Shown here piece by piece: positions 59,300-64,000 of a stretch of DNA of 64,000 nucleotides. Location of the stretch: contig OX419758.1 in NCBI GenBank assembly GCA_948567375.1, positions 62,525,965 to 62,589,964 of the forward strand. The letters are read 5' to 3'. The DNA is from Lunularia cruciata (lineage: Eukaryota; Streptophyta; Marchantiopsida; Lunulariales; Lunulariaceae). The translations under genes and the position numbers were made by a program. Below the pieces are notes generated by a model. The model was not told where the DNA came from. It was given only the letters and a program-made list of their open reading frames with translations, and did no database searches. The stretch's first letter is position 1. Every line of letters starts with the position of its first letter.

Positions 59300-59915
59300 T
59301 GGAGATAAAGGATGGTTCTACATTAGTCATGATTAGCTAGAGTTAGTCATAGCTAAGATAGAGGAGACCTTACTTTAGAGGAGGTGGAAAAGATGAACAC
59401 CAATATTTTGGATTCTAGTGTGTTGACTTGGTATTATTCTTAGGTGTTTGGCTTTGAGGAAAGAGTTGAGAACTCTTGGGCCCACAAGCCTTTTTGTTTT
59501 GGATTCTTCTATAGTCCAAGGATAGCCCATGTGAAGGAATCCTTGACTTAGTGGTTGTGTCAAGATAAGATCACATGCTAGTGGAACATGCCCATGTGAA
59601 TGGATATTCCTTTCTACTTTTTGACTTTACTTGAATTTTAGCCTAATAACTTGAGTTACTCTAGTAATTAGTAACTTTGGTGCATAACTATTTCACAAGT
59701 ATATAAACAAGGGGTGAGGAAGTACTTATCATCCTTTCATTTGCAACTATCTCTCTCTCATTGAGTTCTCTAGTGAGCAATGTCTTGAGTCTTGGAGTGT
59801 TAGCCTTGGACAAGTATGATGGAGTTGGGGTTCCTTGCATTCTTAGTCCATGGTGCGCTACCATAATAACCATCAGAGGTTCATCCTAAGTGAGAGACAG
59901 GCCGGCTCATAGTGC
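59300..59915. other. LTR-like sequence between foldback and PHD region
   Basis: This stretch interrupts the Ty3 copy whose PHD finger starts just after it. It has a TATATAAACAAGGGG word near 59700 followed by a CT-rich leader, as in many plant LTR promoters. No terminal repeats or target duplication could be shown, so this is a suggestion only. Confidence 0.3.
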
Positions 59916-59919
59916 AAGC

Positions 59920-60066
59920 TTGAGGTGTATGTTGTGTGGCTCTTTTGGTGGAGCTGCTACTATGTTAGTGTATGATAGCTGTTTGAGAGGATGGCATATG
60001 GCATGTATGACTCTTCCCCTCATGGTGGTTCCTCAAGGATAGTGGTTATGTCATAGATGTACTTGA
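59920..60066 (+). pseudogene. PHD finger at the end of the Ty3 polyprotein, plus copy
   Basis: In one frame from 59911 the sequence reads CMLCGSFGGAATMLVYDSC, then GWHMAC, then a TAG in place of a Gln codon, then WLCHRCT and TGA at 60064. This is the C4-H-C3 pattern of a PHD zinc finger, with one Cys changed to Tyr at a position that is Cys in the minus copy. Conversely the Tyr of the minus copy is Cys here. PHD fingers usually bind the histone H3 tail. The finger is at the very C-terminus of the polyprotein. Confidence 0.78.
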
Positions 60067-60221
60067 ACTATAGCTAGTTCATTCTTTATATGGTATAGAT
60101 TGCAAATAGGTGACAAACAATGGGACTCCATAGTACCCGGCCTCTTGATCTTTGCCTATTATAGGGTATACCATATGCTTAGAGTAGATGGCTATTTGGA
60201 GTTAGAGGGACCTAACCGCCA

Positions 60222-60236
60222 GCTAGGGGGGCAATT
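60222..60236 (+). other. Polypurine tract before the plus Ty3 LTR
   Basis: GCTAGGGGGGCAAT directly precedes TGTGACACTTT, the usual arrangement of polypurine tract and LTR start. It shows that the sequence on the left is the 3' end of an element on the plus strand. Confidence 0.65.
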
Positions 60237-60901
60237 GTGACACTTTAGAATCTATGTATGACTTATGATGTGTGAGTTGTGCTTCTATAGTGTATGATGT
60301 TGATAATGATGTATGTTGTGTAGCAATGCATATATGCACAACAATTATCATGCAATTTGTAGTGTCGCATCTAGATTGACCAAACACTGGAGTTGCAGTG
60401 ATAGTAGCTAGAGTTATTTCAATAGTTTCTCAAAGACTACTTTCCGACAGTCAGATTTTGTGTTTGGGGTACTGACTTCACAATGGGGCCTACCGTCACT
60501 TTGCACCATTTGCACCATTGAGTGTGCCGTCAATGAGGCCGTTAGGGTTCAGACCTAGCTCGAGTCCAAGGGGTATACTTTTGAAGTGTAGCTCTAGAGA
60601 GCTCACTTCTCTGATGTTGAGCCTTTGAGCTCCTGGCTATGGTGGATAGAGGCCGATGAGTGTCACCTGGATTCTCTATGCTTGAGTGGGTATGGCTTGA
60701 CTATAATCAATGCCTAATTGTTGGCAGTTTATAGAGTGACAGATCAAGTACTAATCTGAGTTGATTTGAGTTGAGAGTGGTAAACATTCTGATTATTGTG
60801 GCACTTTAGAGTCTATGTATGACTTATGTGTGAATTGTGCTTCTATAATGTATGATGTTGACAGCGATGTATGTTGTGTAGCAATGTATATACGCACAAC
60901 A
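60237..60901 (+). repeat. LTR of the PHD-bearing Ty3 family, plus copy
   Basis: It runs from TGTGACACTTTAGA to CGCACAACA. It contains a direct repeat of about 105 bases (60237-60341 and 60798-60901), also present in the inverted copy at 56630-57214. The LTR is shared between the 3' end on its left and the gag-pol sequence on its right, as in a body-LTR-body array left by unequal recombination. Alternatively the right part is the 5' end of a separate element. Confidence 0.65.
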
Positions 60902-62179
60902 AGAGCAATGTTATACCCCATGGGTTTAAGCATTGACTATTGGGAGGAGATAGCCTCCTATAGACCAGGTTGGTAGTCTGGTGAGGGACGGGTATGTCCT
61001 CTACCAATACGCTTCAATAGTGGCAGTCTTGGCTCACTACAATCCAAGACCATGGCAACATCAGTTTTAGCTTTTAGTGGTGCAGTTATTTGGCCTGGTG
61101 ACTTGTTGGAGGGGAATGCCCATGTAGAGGATACTCCAGTACTAGAGGAGATCACTCAGATTTGGACTAAGAGTGGGATTGTTCCATCTACCTTGGATGT
61201 TCCATTGTGGAGTTCAAAGAAGGCATTGTAGCATCATGCAAATCGTTGGTGCAACAAGCTTGGAGTGGAGCCTTTGTACCATTAGGAGATGAGTGGGAGG
61301 ATGAGCCTTTAGAGTTGATTGCTTTGACACCTCTAGATACCACACTCATCGCTTGGCAATATCTAGTAGAGGGGATATGTCTATTGGAGTTGTTAGGTGG
61401 GATTAGCATCGGACTAGATACGATATTCCAAGTGGGTATATGAGTACAAAGGAACCTGCATGTAGAGAGAGATGAGATTGCTAGGCAAGTCTCTCTACAT
61501 CATGTGGCACACTTGGCCTATTGGTATTTGGAGTTATTACCGATGTCAGCAATTAGAGGGTACCAAAAGGCTCTACTAGTAGACATTTCCTTACTAGGGA
61601 CGCATGATCTAGAGAAACATGGGCACCTATTAACTTGGTGATTTCTGGATGGCCATGTCAAGGATATACATGGGCTGGCTGAGGTTTGGGTCTTCAAGAT
61701 TCTCATTCTGGTGTGTTTTGGGAGATGTTATGAAAACTGCAACATCTCCATGTTCATCATTCTATTTCTCCAGCTTACCTTTTGAAAAAAAAAAACCTTT
61801 GATGGGTGATTCTTGCACGAGAGTGATGGTGAGTACACATAAGGTCCATTCTTGGATGGGACCTATTATATTTTTAGATGCAGCTAGAGTGGGATCACGG
61901 GCTCATTGTCTTTGTCTTTGATAGACAAACCTCTTACCTAAAGAGGTTTTACAACGTGCTTATCATGGGATTCAGTGACTTGACCACATTTTGGTTGATG
62001 ACATCTTGGATGTTAGGCGTCAGCCTAAGACAGTTGTAGTGGCTGATAGGTCACCTATGGCAGTGGTGAACCTAGTTGGACAGCCTAGAGTCTCATTTCC
62101 CACACTCATGAATTTTCCAAGCTCTCATGCTTTTTGAGAAGGAGGACCTGGACTTGTTTGGGACTCATAGTTATAGCAA

Positions 62180-62662
62180 TTGGTGGAGCCTAATGCCGAT
62201 AAGAGAGAGCGGGAAATGGGTTTTTGCACCAGTATTACTATTGTTCTAGTACTATTAGAATCATCCAGGCATCAGGTGTTAGGTCAAGCTATGGACGTGA
62301 ACTGTTTGACTTGGATCATGAGCCTTAGCTTGGCAGAGCAGCATAAGATGTGCTTGATATGCATCACCACTTGGACACTTGTGAGGCTTGTGCCTATCAA
62401 GACAATTCAGGCACATATTCGGGGCAATGGACCGAGTGGACATGGTATTCTTGGGACACATCCAATAGTTACTAAGGAGAGTGGTCTACTTGGAGTCCAT
62501 CCAGGTGAGCATGGGCTACTTGGATTACACCCTTGGTCTACTTGGGATGCAACTAGAGGACATATGCAGCTTGCAGCCAAAGTGGAGGGAGTTTTTCATA
62601 GAAAGATTGGGACCTCTAGTGGTTGCGAGCATGACACTATTGCTCCCAAGGGCCCAATGTAG
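62180..62662 (+). pseudogene. Open frame in the gag to protease interval, uncertain
   Basis: A 160-codon frame with a reiterated GLLGVHPGEHGLLGLHP segment caused by short DNA repeats (GTCTACTTGG words). I do not recognise a domain, and frame choice here is uncertain because neighbouring pieces of the polyprotein are in other frames. Confidence 0.3.
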
Positions 62663-62849
62663 TAGCCAGTCAATACGTCTTCCACTCCTACTACAATTAC
62701 ATAGGATACTTGGGAACCAAATCTTGGACCCAAGCTTACTGGATAGGAAAGACGGAGGGTTTGGAGGTTCTTGAGGAGCCACATGAGTTGTTTTGGCTTC
62801 AGTATGAAGGATTTAGGTGCTCTAAAAGGACCTAGTATATGGATTGAGC

Positions 62850-63700
62850 TGACTATTGATACACCAATTTTCCAATGTCCTTATTGATATAGTGATATGG
62901 AAAGGATATTGATTCAAAGCCGGAATAGTGACCTTTTTGAGGCTAGTTTGGTGGAGATTTCACATGGAGAGTATGCATCAACAACAGTGATGCAAGCCAA
63001 GTGGGATATGCATGGCAGGATATGCATGGCAGGATATGCATGGCAACTACATAGATAGGCAGATGTGTAGAGATTACCGTCTTATCAACCAATAGACCAA
63101 GGCTGATTGGTATGCTATGCCTACACTGGAGGAGATTTTTGATGCAATTGGGCATGCAAAGGTCTTCAGTACTTTGGATCTTCAAGTGGGATATCATAAG
63201 TTGCCAATCAAAAAGGAGGATAAGTCCAAGATAGCATTTTGGGCTATTGATCCTCATGGAAAGGATGTGTTATATCAATGGAGGTTCTTACCATTTGGGT
63301 TAAAGAACGCTCTTGCCAAATTCTAGAGGGTCATGGATAGGATCCTAGATGGATTGGACTTTGCTCGTGCTATATTGATGACATTTTGGTCTATAGCACT
63401 ACTATGGAGGAGCATGAGAGACAATTGTTGGAGGTGTTGAGAGGTTGAGATCTCATGGACTCAAATTACATCTTGGGAAGTATAGGTTCTTCCATGAGCA
63501 AGTTGAGTATTTGGGTCACACTATCTACCCTGGAGGACTTGGTGTTTAGGAAACCAAGGTGGAGGCTATTGCACATATCCCTTGGTCTACGGATGTGAGC
63601 AAAGTGCAAGCATTCTTTGGGTTCGCAAACTTCTGTTACTATTATGTTTGAGGATTTAGTGCCATTGCCAAGGCCTTGACAAAGCTGACCAAGCTTACAT
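62850..63700 (+). pseudogene. Ty3 reverse transcriptase, broken
   Basis: Pieces in order: VEISHGEYASTTVMQAK near 62950-63000; MCRDYRLIN near 63065-63090; ORF 63117-63326 with MPTLEEIFDAIGHAKVFSTL and YQWRFLPFGLKNA; the YIDDILVYS active site at 63371-63397 after a one-base deletion; then FFHEQVEYLGHTI near 63490. A TAG replaces the Gln codon after NALAKF. Three copies of a 14-bp word (GGATATGCATGGCA, 63004-63045) break the frame upstream. Confidence 0.82.
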
Positions 63701-64000
63701 AGGAGTGGTGTTGGGGAGATGAGTAGGAGAGAGCTTTTGTAGAGCTCAAGGAGAGTTTGACATCTACTCCTATTTTGAAGAGATCGAGCAGAGGATGACC
63801 ATTTCAGGTTCATATTGATTAGAGTATGTTGGGGCTTGGAGCAGTGCTCACCTAACATGATGATGAGGGGAAGGAGTTTGTGGTGGCCAATGCTAGTTGC
63901 TCCAAAAATTCAGCAGAGGTGAAGTATTGTTCATATGAGGGAGAGTGCTTGGTAGTAGTTTGGGTAGTAACATATTTCCAATGTTACCTATTTGGTAACC
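63700..64000 (+). pseudogene. Ty3 RNase H start, cut by window end
   Basis: RAFVELKESLTSTPIL, then LGLGAVLT and YEGECLVVVWVVTYFQCYLF follow the RT in nearly one frame with a few TAG/TAA stops. This is the standard Ty3 RNase H beginning. It runs off the right edge. Confidence 0.8.

Larger units (their letters stand above)
60902..64000 (+). mobile_element. Ty3/gypsy gag-pol, continues beyond the window
   Basis: After the LTR comes a decayed gag-like region (about 60950-62700; frames full of stops). The protease could not be placed. Reverse transcriptase starts by about 62850 and RNase H follows to the window end. The RT and RNase H resemble the family of the two inverted fragments at 56.6-60.9 kb, inferred from the shared LTR and family style. 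The integrase and any PHD finger of this copy lie outside the window. Confidence 0.75.

Overview
The window looks like nuclear DNA of a land plant. The evidence is one intact multi-exon plant gene with GT-AG introns, surrounded by decayed plant-type LTR retrotransposons (Ty1/copia, a Ty3 chromovirus, and a Ty3 family with a terminal PHD finger). The compact introns (about 120-550 bases) would suit a moss or another seed-free plant, but I cannot fix the species from sequence alone. I saw no bacterial operons, tRNA or rRNA genes, or CRISPR arrays.

Layout. (1) 1-22.9 kb: CpG-containing, mostly low-copy DNA. It opens with two diverged tandem copies of a roughly 3-kb unit (1-2990 and 3019-5870), which carry smaller nested duplications and a conserved hairpin. 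The rest holds short local duplications, a near-perfect 26-bp hairpin (20370-20443) and a few coding-like fragments I could not identify. (2) 23-40.2 kb: AT-rich, CpG-poor repeats. These include 280-bp and 350-bp class tandem repeats, a degenerate minus-strand Ty3 chromovirus with chromodomain (28533-34170), and a minus-strand Ty1/copia element (35532-40982) with a perfect 5-bp target duplication. (3) 40.2-47.1 kb: CpG-containing again. It holds the one confident gene, a 14-exon minus-strand gene (41481-46529) for a SET-domain histone lysine methyltransferase of the ATXR2 type, 487 residues. (4) 47.1-64 kb: AT-rich repeats. Here are a solo chromovirus LTR with target duplication (51102-51660) inside an older unidentified element, two inverted 3' ends of a Ty3 element whose polyprotein ends in a PHD finger (56630-58460 minus, 59920-60901 plus), a foldback between them, and the LTR-gag-pol part of the same Ty3 family running off the right end.

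Main points of interest. The boundary between CpG-poor and CpG-containing DNA falls inside the copia element next to the ATXR2 gene: its two LTRs, identical at insertion, now have 0 and 7 CpG sites. The copia protease region is tandemly triplicated in units of 291 bp (97 codons). One Ty3 family carries a PHD finger where chromoviruses carry a chromodomain. These are readings by eye; no alignments or searches were run.
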